Positions 8,083 to 15,366 are shown, counted from the stretch's first letter. The stretch: DNA of 54,222 nt from Clostridia bacterium (GCA_017541205.1 JAFXZO010000100.1:1-54222), one strand, 5' to 3'. Made by a program: numbers and translations. The notes: generated by a model not told the origin, from the letters alone.

Positions 8083-9129
8083 TTAAATGCGTTTTGCCAA
8101 GGTTTCGGGATTCGAGGCGAAAATCAGGGCGACTTCGCGGGTGATCCTGCGCTCGCGGACCAGCCGCTGCAATTCGGCGTCCATTGACAGCATGGATTTA
8201 TCGCTGCCGCCGTAGATCACGTTGTCGATCTGATGGGTGCGGCCGTCGCGGATCATGTTCTGGATGGCGGGATTCACGGTCATGACCTCGAAAACGGGAA
8301 TGCGCTTGCCGTCCACGGTGGGCACCAGGCGCTGGGATACGACGGCTTTGAGCACCATGGAGATCTGCACCCTGATTTGGGATTGCTGCTCGGCGGGGAA
8401 GGTATCGATGATACGGTCGACCGTCTTTGCCGCGCCGATGGTATGCAGGGAGGAAAGGAGCAAATGGCCCGTTTCCGCGGCGGTAATGGCGGTGCGGATG
8501 GTATCCAGATCGCGCATTTCGCCCAGCATAATAACGTCCGGCGCCTGGCGCAGGGCAGCGCGCAGGGCGCGGGAGAAGGTCGCCGCGTCGTTGGGCACTT
8601 CGCGCTGGCTCACCAGGCATTTGTTATGGCGATGCAGATACTCGATCGGGTCCTCGACCGTAACGATGTGGCCTTCGCGGGTAGCGTTGATCTTGTCCAC
8701 GATGCAGGCCAGGGTGGTGCTTTTGCCGCTGCCGGCAGGGCCTGTGACCAGGATCATGCCGCTGCGCTGGCTGGCCAGGCTGATCACGATATCCGGAATG
8801 TTCATGGAAGAGGGCTCGGGCAGCTCGAAATTCACGATACGGCAAATGGCTGCGATGGTGCCGCGCTGGCGGTACGCGTTGCAGCGAAAACGGCTCACGT
8901 TCGGGATGGCGAAGGAAAAGTCGTCGTCCCCGTTATTATCGAGCTTGGCCATGTCCCGGTGCGTCAATTCATACATATCCCGCACCAGTTTTTCCGTGTC
9001 CTTGGGCAGCATGATTTTTTCCGTCAGAGGCACAAGATCGTTATGGACCTTCACGGATACATGCGCGCCGGGAATAACGAACACGTCGGAACCATTCATG
9101 CTGACCGCTTTTTTCAACAGTTCGATCAT
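8083..9129 (-). CDS. pilT: PilT-type ATPase of a type IV pilus-like system
   Basis: A 348-residue secretion-superfamily ATPase matching PilT in length and layout: an N-terminal PAS-like domain (1-110), Walker A GPAGSGKSTT (about 130-139), an Asp box near VEDPIEYLH (158-166), Walker B DVIMLGEMRD (198-207), a His box in HLLLSSLHT, and the PilT hallmark AIQNMIRDGRTHQI (canonical AIRNLIREGK) near residue 288. PilT hexamers depolymerise pili in retraction. It is the last gene of the operon, four bases after the preceding gene. No PilB/GspE polymerisation ATPase is found in the window, so either PilB is elsewhere or this ATPase is the only motor of the system. Confidence 0.93.
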   Translation of the reverse strand: MIELLKKAVSMNGSDVFVIPGAHVSVKVHNDLVPLTEKIMLPKDTEKLVRDMYELTHRDMAKLDNNGDDDFSFAIPNVSRFRCNAYRQRGTIAAICRIVNFELPEPSSMNIPDIVISLASQRSGMILVTGPAGSGKSTTLACIVDKINATREGHIVTVEDPIEYLHRHNKCLVSQREVPNDAATFSRALRAALRQAPDVIMLGEMRDLDTIRTAITAAETGHLLLSSLHTIGAAKTVDRIIDTFPAEQQSQIRVQISMVLKAVVSQRLVPTVDGKRIPVFEVMTVNPAIQNMIRDGRTHQIDNVIYGGSDKSMLSMDAELQRLVRERRITREVALIFASNPETLAKRI

Positions 9130-9133
9130 ACGC

Positions 9134-9580
9134 TTACCACTCTTCTTCCCACTCGTCTTCAGTTTCCGCTACCAGCCGATACTTTACCCACCGGGTCCGC
9201 CCGCCTTCGCTGAGCGGATCGATCTTCAAAGCGCAGCTCAGGGTTCGGAAACCGTCGGATTCGGACCAGGAAAGAACGTCCCCTTCCATTGTTATTTCTT
9301 CCGGAAGCGCGTTGGCAACGTTTTCAAGATATGCTTCGTCCGTCTGCGCGCTTTCGCGCTTTTGGGAGAGCAGCGCTTCCAGTTCGGCGCGCTTTTCCTC
9401 CGCCTGTACGTTCAGGCCATAGATCGCTTCGGCCACCTGCACGCTGCGTTCGCTTAACCGAATATCGTTGCGGCTGTTCATCAACGAGAGCATGCCAAGC
9501 ACCGTCATGGCCAGCACGACGAAAATAAGGATCAGAGACGACGCGCCGGGGCCTAAGCTGATACTGCTTTTCTTTTTCAC
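9134..9580 (-). CDS. single-span membrane protein of the pilus-like operon (148 aa)
   Basis: A basic N-terminus (MKKKSSISLGPG) is followed by one hydrophobic segment at about residues 13-34, a long charged helix predicted to form a coiled coil (about 40-75, rich in Glu/Ala/Leu with heptad-like spacing), and an acidic end (DEWEEEW). The helix-then-globular layout is that of a pilin or pilus-assembly protein, and a GPG precedes the hydrophobic stretch, but the glutamate expected at position 5 of a mature type IV pilin is missing. It overlaps the upstream gene by four bases (ATGA) and sits next to pilT. I do not recognise a named family. Confidence 0.85.
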   Translation of the reverse strand: MKKKSSISLGPGASSLILIFVVLAMTVLGMLSLMNSRNDIRLSERSVQVAEAIYGLNVQAEEKRAELEALLSQKRESAQTDEAYLENVANALPEEITMEGDVLSWSESDGFRTLSCALKIDPLSEGGRTRWVKYRLVAETEDEWEEEW

Positions 9581-9972
9581 GGGCGCACCTCCTGAAACCG
9601 GGCAACGGGCAGGGTGACCAAAGGAGAACCGTCTTCCGTGGCCTGCACCTGAAAACGCAGGATCTCGCCCGGCGTGCCTTCGTTTTCAATGCCGGTCACC
9701 GTAACGGTGTATTCCGGGCTCTCCTTTATCCAGCCGTCTTCGTTTTTTTCAAAGCCCAAGGCTTCCAGCTCCGCTTTCAGATCCGCGGCCATATAGAGCC
9801 GATCCGCCAAGTTCTGCGTGCTCGAGAGCGCCTGGGTCATCAATTCAGCCCGCCTGCTCTGGCTGCGGGCCGTGGAAAACACCTGCAAAAGCACTGTGGA
9901 GGAAAGCATGAAAAACATCACCACGATCAGCAATTCCACCAACAGCGCGTTGCTGCGATTGCCTGATTTCAT
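9577..9972 (-). CDS. prepilin-like protein with a non-canonical leader
   Basis: 131 residues. The N-terminus MKSGNRSNALLVELLIVVMF strongly resembles the class of prepilins cut by PilD (canonical G/FTLVELLIVV): short basic leader, then Leu-Val-Glu-Leu-Leu with Glu at the position equal to +5. The residue before the predicted cut is Asn (or Ser-Asn) instead of Gly. A long helix follows (residues 14-60) and then a small beta-rich head (EYTVTVTGIE, ILRFQVQA). It would be a minor pseudopilin of the operon's type IV pilus or type II secretion-like machine. It overlaps the downstream gene by four bases and is nine bases after the upstream one. Confidence 0.85.
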   Translation of the reverse strand: MKSGNRSNALLVELLIVVMFFMLSSTVLLQVFSTARSQSRRAELMTQALSSTQNLADRLYMAADLKAELEALGFEKNEDGWIKESPEYTVTVTGIENEGTPGEILRFQVQATEDGSPLVTLPVARFQEVRP

Positions 9973-9981
9973 CTTATCACC

Positions 9982-10464
9982 TCAATGCGCGGCGCTGCGC
10001 AGCGCAATATCCGCGTCCGTCCAATCATCGCCGTTTTGAATCCGCATGTTCAAGATATTGCCCCTGAACTCCGCCGTCATCGATTCGGCGACGCAGACGG
10101 CTTCGCCGTTTTCCGGCTCAAATTCAAGATCCGCCTCGGTAAAAAGCTCCCTGAGCATGCCGTCATAGGTGTAAAGCCGGGTGTAATACACAGTATCGTC
10201 GTAGACGTTTACCAGCGTGACCGCGCGAATGCCGTCAATATCCTCGATCAGCACGGAATCCGCTTCATCGCCGGAGCGTACCATGCTGCGCAAGTATGCG
10301 CTGGCGATACGCGTATCGTTATGGTTTGTCGTCCTTTCCGAGGTGGCCTTGTAGGCCTTTGCGCCAAGCAGCACCATGACCGTGGAAAAGACCGCAAAAA
10401 TGCCCAGCAGCAGGAAAACGAACACGCCCGCTATGCTGTGGTTCGTCCCAGTTTTTCCGCTCAT
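9982..10464 (-). CDS. DUF4860-like pseudopilin-type protein (160 aa)
   Basis: A short polar start (MSGKTGTNHS) leads into one hydrophobic helix, IAGVFVFLLLGIFAVFSTVM at about residues 11-30, then a globular part with several short strands (IRAVTLVNVYDDTVYYTRL) and an acidic middle. Sequence and operon position recall the DUF4860 proteins found beside GspF- and PilT-like genes in Clostridia; I assign that from memory and not from a search. It would be an inner-membrane-anchored, outward-facing component. ATG overlaps the stop of the upstream gene by four bases. Confidence 0.82.
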   Translation of the reverse strand: MSGKTGTNHSIAGVFVFLLLGIFAVFSTVMVLLGAKAYKATSERTTNHNDTRIASAYLRSMVRSGDEADSVLIEDIDGIRAVTLVNVYDDTVYYTRLYTYDGMLRELFTEADLEFEPENGEAVCVAESMTAEFRGNILNMRIQNGDDWTDADIALRSAAH

Positions 10465-10766
10465 GGCATCCCGGCCCCCTTTTCAGTGACCCAGATATCC
10501 GGGATCATATTGGAAGCGAAGCAATCGTATGTTACCAGGTATCGTTCTTCATCGTAAGCCAGGCGGTAGTGCTCGCGCAGATATTCCACGTCGCTTGGAT
10601 ACGCCCCTTCCACGGCGTAACACGTCAGCGCAGCGTTTTTCACCGCGTCGCGGACGATTTCCGTTTCCGCTGTTCCCTGGGCCGTATCGATCCGGTTTGC
10701 CAGCACGAAGGCCAATACCAGCACTGCCAAGATGGCCAGCAGCTTGATTATATCCCTTCGGTTCAT
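10461..10766 (-). CDS. small pseudopilin-like protein (101 aa)
   Basis: After MNRRDIIKL there is one hydrophobic helix (about residues 10-24), then a helix with AALTCYAVEGAYPSDVEYL at about 45-63. The Tyr-x-x-x-Gly-x-Tyr-Pro-x-x-x-x-x-Leu pattern is the one seen after the long helix of GspG/PilA-type pseudopilins (G-x-YP-x5-L). No prepilin-peptidase leader with Gly at -1 is visible, so if it is a pseudopilin it would keep its N-terminus. It is 22 bases downstream of the GspF-like gene and overlaps the next gene. No named family recognised. Confidence 0.82.
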   Translation of the reverse strand: MNRRDIIKLLAILAVLVLAFVLANRIDTAQGTAETEIVRDAVKNAALTCYAVEGAYPSDVEYLREHYRLAYDEERYLVTYDCFASNMIPDIWVTEKGAGMP

Positions 10767-10788
10767 ATCCGTATCCTTTCCGGCAGGC

Positions 10789-11838
10789 TTACAGACTGCT
10801 CAAAATACCGGCCATCGGCAGCATGATGGAAAGCAGCACGGCGCCGATTACGACCGAGAGGAGGGCGACCAGGGTGGGCTCGATAATGGAGATCATGCGG
10901 GTGATGCCGCTTTCCACCTCTTCTTCATAGAGGGTGGAAAGGTTGCCGAGCACCTGATCCTCACGGCCCGTGGCGCTGCCCATGGTAATCATGCGGTTAT
11001 GCAGATCGTCGAAAATGCCGGTCTCGGTGATGGATTCTGCAAAGGTCTTTCCTTCCTCGAGCTTGGCGCGGATGCCGTCAACTTTTTCGGCGGCATTTTT
11101 ATCGTTGATGACGTGCGAGGTCATTTCAAGCGCTTCGCCGGTGGGGAAGCCGCCGGAGAGCATCATGGAAAGGACGCTCGCGACGCGGGAAGCGGTCAAT
11201 TGCCGGTTGAGCTTATTGATGGAAGGAAAGATTTTCTGGATCAGGCCCATGATCTTATCCCGGTGCTTGGTCCGAAGAAGCACCGCGCCCGTGACCACCA
11301 GAACCACCATCAGCCCCACCAGGGCCAGGATGATCCAGCCGACGTTTACGCCCAGGTTCATCATGGAACTGCCGGACTCCGTCATCGCCACGCCCATGGA
11401 GCTGAGCACCCGGCGGAAAACGGGCATGACCTTCCACAGCAGAATCAGCACGATCACGATCAGCAGCACGCCCAGCACCAAAGGATAGGTGACGGCGCCG
11501 ACCACGGAGGAACGGATGCGGTCTTCACGCGCATAATACTGCTCCAAGCCGCGCATCACGCGGTCCAATTGGCCGGAACGCTCGCCGATGCCGACCATTT
11601 CCACCAGATAGCTGGGCCAGCGGTCGTCCTCCTTGAGCGAATCGTACAGGGAGCCCGTTTCCGTAACGCCCTTGCTGGCGGATACGTAAATATCGGCGTT
11701 CTCGCTTTCTTTATCGGCGCCGGCAAGCGTCTCCATGCCGTCGTAAAGCGGAAGACCGGCTTCCAGAATCAGGGCGACCTGGCCGCAGAAGTTGCTCAAC
11801 TCAGCGGACGAGAGCCCTTGTTTATTTTTTTTGCTCAT
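10789..11838 (-). CDS. GspF/PilC family inner-membrane platform protein
   Basis: 349 residues with two GspF domains. Domain 1 (about 10-130) contains the VEMVGIGERSGQLDRVMRGL signature; domain 2 (about 215-340) repeats it as MITMGSATGREDQVLGNLST. Three membrane spans are placed at about 113-140, 166-188 and 318-345, as usual. GspF/PilC proteins form the membrane platform that couples the cytoplasmic ATPase to pseudopilin assembly. Here the partner would be the PilT-type ATPase five genes downstream. It follows the transglutaminase gene by 19 bases and is part of the same minus-strand operon. Confidence 0.95.
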   Translation of the reverse strand: MSKKNKQGLSSAELSNFCGQVALILEAGLPLYDGMETLAGADKESENADIYVSASKGVTETGSLYDSLKEDDRWPSYLVEMVGIGERSGQLDRVMRGLEQYYAREDRIRSSVVGAVTYPLVLGVLLIVIVLILLWKVMPVFRRVLSSMGVAMTESGSSMMNLGVNVGWIILALVGLMVVLVVTGAVLLRTKHRDKIMGLIQKIFPSINKLNRQLTASRVASVLSMMLSGGFPTGEALEMTSHVINDKNAAEKVDGIRAKLEEGKTFAESITETGIFDDLHNRMITMGSATGREDQVLGNLSTLYEEEVESGITRMISIIEPTLVALLSVVIGAVLLSIMLPMAGILSSL

Positions 11839-11857
11839 CTTTGTGATCCCCTTTCAA

Positions 11858-12673
11858 TCAATAATATCGTTCAACGGAATAGCTCTTGGGTTTGTTGATG
11901 GCGTTCAAGGCGGCTGTCGGGTCGAAGGAGATTTCCTTTCCGTCGAGAAAGACGGCGACCCAGGCATGGTAATTCTTATCCGCGTACCCGATCACCAGCT
12001 TGGCGGGGATCCCCTGGGTGCGCAGCATACAGACCATGATGGCCGCCAGATCCTGGCAAACGCCCATGTGCTTTTTATAACAGCCGTCGATATCCGGCAG
12101 GAGGCCGGGCTTGACCGACGCCGCTTTCATAAAGTCATAGACGAAAGAGGTCGTCATGAAATTCTTTATGGCGGAGTAGGCCTCTTTTTCCGTTTTTCCT
12201 TTGCATAGCTTATCAGCCATTTTCACGGCTTCGGATTTTTTGGTATAGTTTACGTATTGATTGGGGTAGAGGAAACAGACGTTCACATCGCTCATCTTTA
12301 CACTTAAGGAAATCTTTCCGGCGTTGGAATACTTTTTTCCGGAGACGTTTTCCCACAGGCTCACTTCATATTTCCCGTTGCCAAGCTGCAGGGGGAATAC
12401 TTCATAATCGCCGTCCGTGTTCAGGTCGTAGGTCAGCGTTTCTCCGTCCTTGACGACGCGGAGCTTGAGCTTGTTTTTGCTTTTTTTCGTGCACGCAGCC
12501 ATGAAGTATCCGTCTGATGAGTAGGAACTGTCCAGCTTGAGCTTTCCGTTGGTTTTTTCGCTGCCGCTGCTGCTTTTGGGCCATTTGGCATCCGCCATCG
12601 CGCCGGTGATCAGCGCGACGGTCAGCCCCAACAGCACGGCTGCAAGCGTGCAAAGAAGAATCTTTCGTTTCAT
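11858..12673 (-). CDS. exported transglutaminase-like protein
   Basis: 271 residues: signal peptide or anchor at about 4-27 (ending ITGAMADA), a central beta-sandwich-like region (45-130), then a transglutaminase-like (papain-fold) domain. The catalytic triad is visible: Cys206 in HMGVCQDLAAI, His236 in KNYHAWVAVF and Asp251 in ISFDPT. Such exported enzymes act as cysteine proteases or isopeptide-forming enzymes on envelope proteins. It is translationally coupled to the upstream regulator (four-base overlap) and precedes the pilus platform gene, so pilus-like subunits or their wall attachment are reasonable targets, though this is inference from position. Confidence 0.88.
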   Translation of the reverse strand: MKRKILLCTLAAVLLGLTVALITGAMADAKWPKSSSGSEKTNGKLKLDSSYSSDGYFMAACTKKSKNKLKLRVVKDGETLTYDLNTDGDYEVFPLQLGNGKYEVSLWENVSGKKYSNAGKISLSVKMSDVNVCFLYPNQYVNYTKKSEAVKMADKLCKGKTEKEAYSAIKNFMTTSFVYDFMKAASVKPGLLPDIDGCYKKHMGVCQDLAAIMVCMLRTQGIPAKLVIGYADKNYHAWVAVFLDGKEISFDPTAALNAINKPKSYSVERYY

Positions 12674-13905
12674 TCTGCCTCTCCTTTCTGCTTTATTTCA
12701 AGCTGCCCCGCATAGGTGGACAGATGCTCTCCAAGCGGGCAGATGCGATAGCTGATCGGGATGTTCTTGCTGGGGAAGAGTTGGTTGAACAGATATTCGA
12801 TACGCTCCATCACCGTGAAGCCCGTTTCGTAATTGACCGTCGGAAGCAGCATGGCGATGATGCAGGGGGAAAAGCGGGTAATGATGTCGCCGCGGCGAAG
12901 GCTCACGCGCAGGATCTCGATCAGCCCCGCCATGGCGCTTTCGCGCGAGACGGCGTCCAATACCTCATCCTCTTCGCCCACCATGATAATGCCAAGGAAT
13001 ATGGTCGAGCTGAAGCGCTCCAGATAGCGGATCTGAAGGTTATAGATGGTTTTGAAGGACGCGTAATCGCATAAGAAGGGGCCCTGATCGCTCAAATCGT
13101 TTTCCTGAAGCTCATTGCGGATGCTGTCCAGATTGAAATTCAGCCGCCGTCCCATTTTGACCTTTTGCACGTAGCTGGACTTCATTTCTTCGCTCATATC
13201 CGCGCCGAGCTGCGTTTTTCCAAGGAGCAGGATCTGCCTGTATTCGTCCGTCGCGTCCGGCAGGTGGTTGAGCTGCACCATGGCCCGCATCAATTCCAGG
13301 CGGAGCTGTTCATCCGCATGGTCGATTTGGATCGCTTTTCGGCAGACCTGAGAAATCTCATTATACGCTTCCCGCTCTTTGAGCATTTCGATATATGCGT
13401 ACACGGCGGACAGGTATTCCCGGTGCAGGACGCTTTCGTGCAGGGTGCTCACATAAAAATCGGAGATCCGGAACAGATCGCCCTGATAAAGCGAAAGGAT
13501 CTTTTTATACGCGGCTTCCTTTTCTTCGGCGGGGATCTCGTTTTTCGCCAGCTCGATCGTTTCGATCAATTCCAATACGTCGACCGTCACGTTGGACTGG
13601 CAGATCCATCGGTATGCGCCCGGCGTGGAAACGATGCATGCGCCGAGCCCCGGGGAAAAATTGTTCAGCAGCACGCGAAGACGGCTCACCAGCGTTTTCA
13701 GGGCGTTTTCCGGGTTGATTTTCCGGCTGTTCCCATTCAGATCGGCGATGATCCTGTGTATGGGTACGATCCTGCCGCGCTGAAGGATCAGGTATTCCAT
13801 CAGGGCTGCGCCTTTTTTGGTTTTTGTGATGATTGAATCAAACGTCTGTCCGTTGCACTGGATCGAGAACGAACCCAACAGATTGATCCTTACCTCCTGC
13901 TGCAT
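12670..13905 (-). CDS. BTAD regulator with a degenerate GGDEF-like domain
   Basis: 411 residues. An OmpR/SARP-type winged helix occupies about 5-100 (INLLGSFSIQCNGQ, then NALKTLVSRLRVLL), a BTAD helical repeat domain about 105-250 (Tyr-x-Gly-Asp-Leu-Phe-x-Ile-Ser-Asp-Phe, REAYNEISQVCRKAI), and the C-terminus (about 285-410) has the fold spacing of a GGDEF domain. In the place of R(Y)GGDEFAILLP the sequence reads RFSPCIIAMLLP (SPCII at residues 346-350), so no diguanylate cyclase activity is expected; it could serve as a nucleotide sensor or protein-interaction module. It is the first intact gene of the pilus-like operon, with an AAAGGAG ribosome site, and probably controls that operon. Confidence 0.85.
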   Translation of the reverse strand: MQQEVRINLLGSFSIQCNGQTFDSIITKTKKGAALMEYLILQRGRIVPIHRIIADLNGNSRKINPENALKTLVSRLRVLLNNFSPGLGACIVSTPGAYRWICQSNVTVDVLELIETIELAKNEIPAEEKEAAYKKILSLYQGDLFRISDFYVSTLHESVLHREYLSAVYAYIEMLKEREAYNEISQVCRKAIQIDHADEQLRLELMRAMVQLNHLPDATDEYRQILLLGKTQLGADMSEEMKSSYVQKVKMGRRLNFNLDSIRNELQENDLSDQGPFLCDYASFKTIYNLQIRYLERFSSTIFLGIIMVGEEDEVLDAVSRESAMAGLIEILRVSLRRGDIITRFSPCIIAMLLPTVNYETGFTVMERIEYLFNQLFPSKNIPISYRICPLGEHLSTYAGQLEIKQKGEAE

Positions 13906-13928
13906 AGCAGTTTCTCCTTTGGTGAATA

Positions 13929-14155
13929 CTATAAGGGGCTCAGGGCCAGGTTTCCGATGGCGCCCTTCAGGGCGTGCGCCGCTTCAAAGGCGGCCCTGAC
14001 TTCCCCGCGCGATACAGCGTCCGACAGCCGCTCAAAATGCTCGTCCTTCAATTTCATAGTCACCAGGCGGATATAAAATCGGTCATTCCCATGCAGCGGG
14101 ACAAGCCGGATTCAACATCGGCGCCGTAAGCTTTCAACGTCTCGATGGAAATCAT
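13929..14155 (-). pseudogene. HPt phosphotransfer domain gene, frameshifted and truncated
   Basis: Starting at ATG 14155 behind AGGAGGG, frame one encodes MISIETLKAYGADVESGLSR-C-M-G and then drifts to a stop. Shifting frame at the GGG run near 14088-14092 restores NDRFYIRLVTMKLKDEHFER and, further on, EAAHALKGAIGNLALSPL. The AHALKG motif contains the phosphorylatable histidine of HPt domains and NL the usual follow-on. One missing G would join the halves. A TAG at 13929-13931 then ends the domain before its last helix, and the ribosome site of the BTAD regulator follows at once. Thus the gene carries a -1 frameshift and a truncated 3' end. A sequencing error could explain the first lesion but not the second. 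It is the promoter-proximal gene of the pilus-like operon. Confidence 0.75.
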
Positions 14156-14267
14156 TTACACCCTCCTGACCTGGAGTGGAATCCAAAGACTATTCTGTGC
14201 TTCGCGCCGAAGCAGCGCCTGCCGGATGAAAATGCCTGGATTACATTATACGGTCTTTACAAATGAT

Positions 14268-14296
14268 ATTTTAAGAATATTTTCGTTTATTGTCAA
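14268..14296 (-). promoter_or_regulatory. sigma-A-type promoter of the pilus-like operon
   Basis: On the minus strand TTGACA (14291-14296) is followed after 17 bases by TAAAAT (14268-14273). A second TATAAT box lies further downstream at 14245-14250 without a matching -35. The AT-rich stretch 14240-14310 contrasts with its GC-rich surroundings. The first gene reached is the broken HPt gene. Confidence 0.7.
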
Positions 14297-14319
14297 GCGT
14301 TTCCAACAATAAATACAAC

Positions 14320-14342
14320 AAAAAAATCAGGCGCGAGGCGCC
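14320..14342 (-). terminator. probable terminator of the rhodanese/thioredoxin gene
   Basis: On the minus strand GGCGC-CTC-GCGCC forms a short, GC-only stem, followed within three bases by seven T. It lies seven bases after the stop at 14349 and directly before the promoter of the next operon. Confidence 0.6.
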
Positions 14343-14348
14343 GTATGA

Positions 14349-15227
14349 TTACATCCCGGCCTCTGCCTGGTTCGCGCCGCCGATCATATCCTCGATGATG
14401 GGGACCCATTCCTCGTACGTGCGGGAGCCGATCACCACCTGGCCGATCATCAAGCCCGTTTCATCCACGAAAAACGTGGTGGGCATCGCGTTCAATTGCC
14501 CGATCACTTTCCAAAACAAATCGCGCGAGGGAAGAAGATGCGGGTAATCCGCCTGGGTTTCGGCGGCGATTTTCCGGGCGGAAACCACTTTATCCTCAAC
14601 AAGGGAAAGGGACGCGTCCAGCACATCGCTGACCAGCCCGATCACCTGAAAATCCTCTCCGCCGTATTCTCTGTTCAGACGGCCCAGGGTCGTCAGCTCA
14701 TTCATGCAGGGATTCCAATAGGTGGCCCAAACGTTTATCATCGTCACCTTGTGGCCTTTGAGCACCGTTTGATCGATATTGTTTCCATAAATATCCAACG
14801 TATCGATGTAGCCCAGAATGCGCAGGTCGTCCTCCGCGGAGACCGTCCTGCCTCTCCAGGAGCTGAGCGTATCGAGCCGGTATACGTTGGTAAACCCCAA
14901 TTCCCGTAAGATCCTGACGCCTTCCCTTTCTTCCTCCGCGGTTTCGCCGCAGACCGTCACCTCGATCGCCATATAGGTAAAGCTGGTATAGAGCACGTCC
15001 AGCATCGTATCGTACAGCTTATCCAGCGGAATGGAATAGGCATAGGGAATATGGGCGTTTCTGTACTGCGTTACGCTCCTGATATCCAGAAGATAAATAT
15101 AATACGGGCAGTTTTCCAGTTTATCCTGAAGCCTGTCGGCCGGCATGATGGCGTCCGTTTCTTCCGCAAAGGCGCAGGATGATAGGCATAAGGCGATTAT
15201 CAGGCAGATCAGCGTTGCCTTTTTCAT
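14349..15227 (-). CDS. lipoprotein with rhodanese and one-cysteine TlpA-like domains
   Basis: About 292 residues from ATG 15227 (the upstream in-frame Met at 15338 would put the signal peptide inside the protein). The leader MKKATLICLIIALCLSSCAF has a fair lipobox (LSSC, Cys18). A rhodanese-like domain spans about 30-130 (YYIYLLDIRSVTQYRNAHIP; Cys93 in VTVCGETAEEE sits at the active-site position; a GFTNVYRLDT strand follows). A TlpA/thioredoxin domain spans about 150-285: INVWATYWNPCMNELTTL, where the usual WCxxC reads W-Y-W-N-P-C, that is Trp171 replaces the first, nucleophilic cysteine and only Cys174 remains; the cis-Pro segment AMPTTFFVD is intact. It would be an outward-facing thiol or persulfide-handling protein, but not an ordinary dithiol reductase. 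Confidence 0.85.
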   Translation of the reverse strand: MKKATLICLIIALCLSSCAFAEETDAIMPADRLQDKLENCPYYIYLLDIRSVTQYRNAHIPYAYSIPLDKLYDTMLDVLYTSFTYMAIEVTVCGETAEEEREGVRILRELGFTNVYRLDTLSSWRGRTVSAEDDLRILGYIDTLDIYGNNIDQTVLKGHKVTMINVWATYWNPCMNELTTLGRLNREYGGEDFQVIGLVSDVLDASLSLVEDKVVSARKIAAETQADYPHLLPSRDLFWKVIGQLNAMPTTFFVDETGLMIGQVVIGSRTYEEWVPIIEDMIGGANQAEAGM

Positions 15228-15297
15228 GGCTGTCTTTTGCTCCTCTTTCTTTACAAAGAGTGGGGGAAAAGCTCCACCCGCGTTTTCAATTCGATCT

Positions 15298-15326
15298 ATT
15301 ATACCAATGATTCGTCCCAAATGCAA
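15298..15326 (-). promoter_or_regulatory. sigma-A-type promoter of the rhodanese/thioredoxin lipoprotein
   Basis: On the minus strand TTGCAT (15321-15326), 17 bases, TATAAT (15298-15303). The inverted repeat at 15331-15358 abuts the -35 box. Confidence 0.7.
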
Positions 15327-15330
15327 AAGA

Positions 15331-15358
15331 TGTAACAAATGTTTACATTTTTGTTACA
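15331..15358. promoter_or_regulatory. WalR-box-like inverted repeat between divergent envelope genes
   Basis: TGTAACAAA at 15331-15339 is the exact inverse complement of TTTGTTACA at 15350-15358. Read on the minus strand the site contains TGTAAC, five A, TGTAAA, which fits the published WalR (YycF) box TGTWAH-N5-TGTWAH in every position. It lies between the promoters of the rhodanese lipoprotein and the L,D-transpeptidase, so it could control both. No walRK-type pair is proven in this window, although an OmpR-type system is encoded at 46008-47812. Confidence 0.5.
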
Positions 15359-15366
15359 ATTCGCCC

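Noticed and set aside
14245-14250. TATAAT as the main -10 of the pilus-like operon
   Set aside because: No -35 box lies 16-18 bases upstream, while TTGACA-17-TAAAAT just upstream is complete.
15331-15347. Match to the TnrA/GlnR box TGTNAN7TNACA
   Set aside because: It fits, but nitrogen control does not suit the flanking wall genes, and the WalR-type reading explains the complete inverted repeat better.
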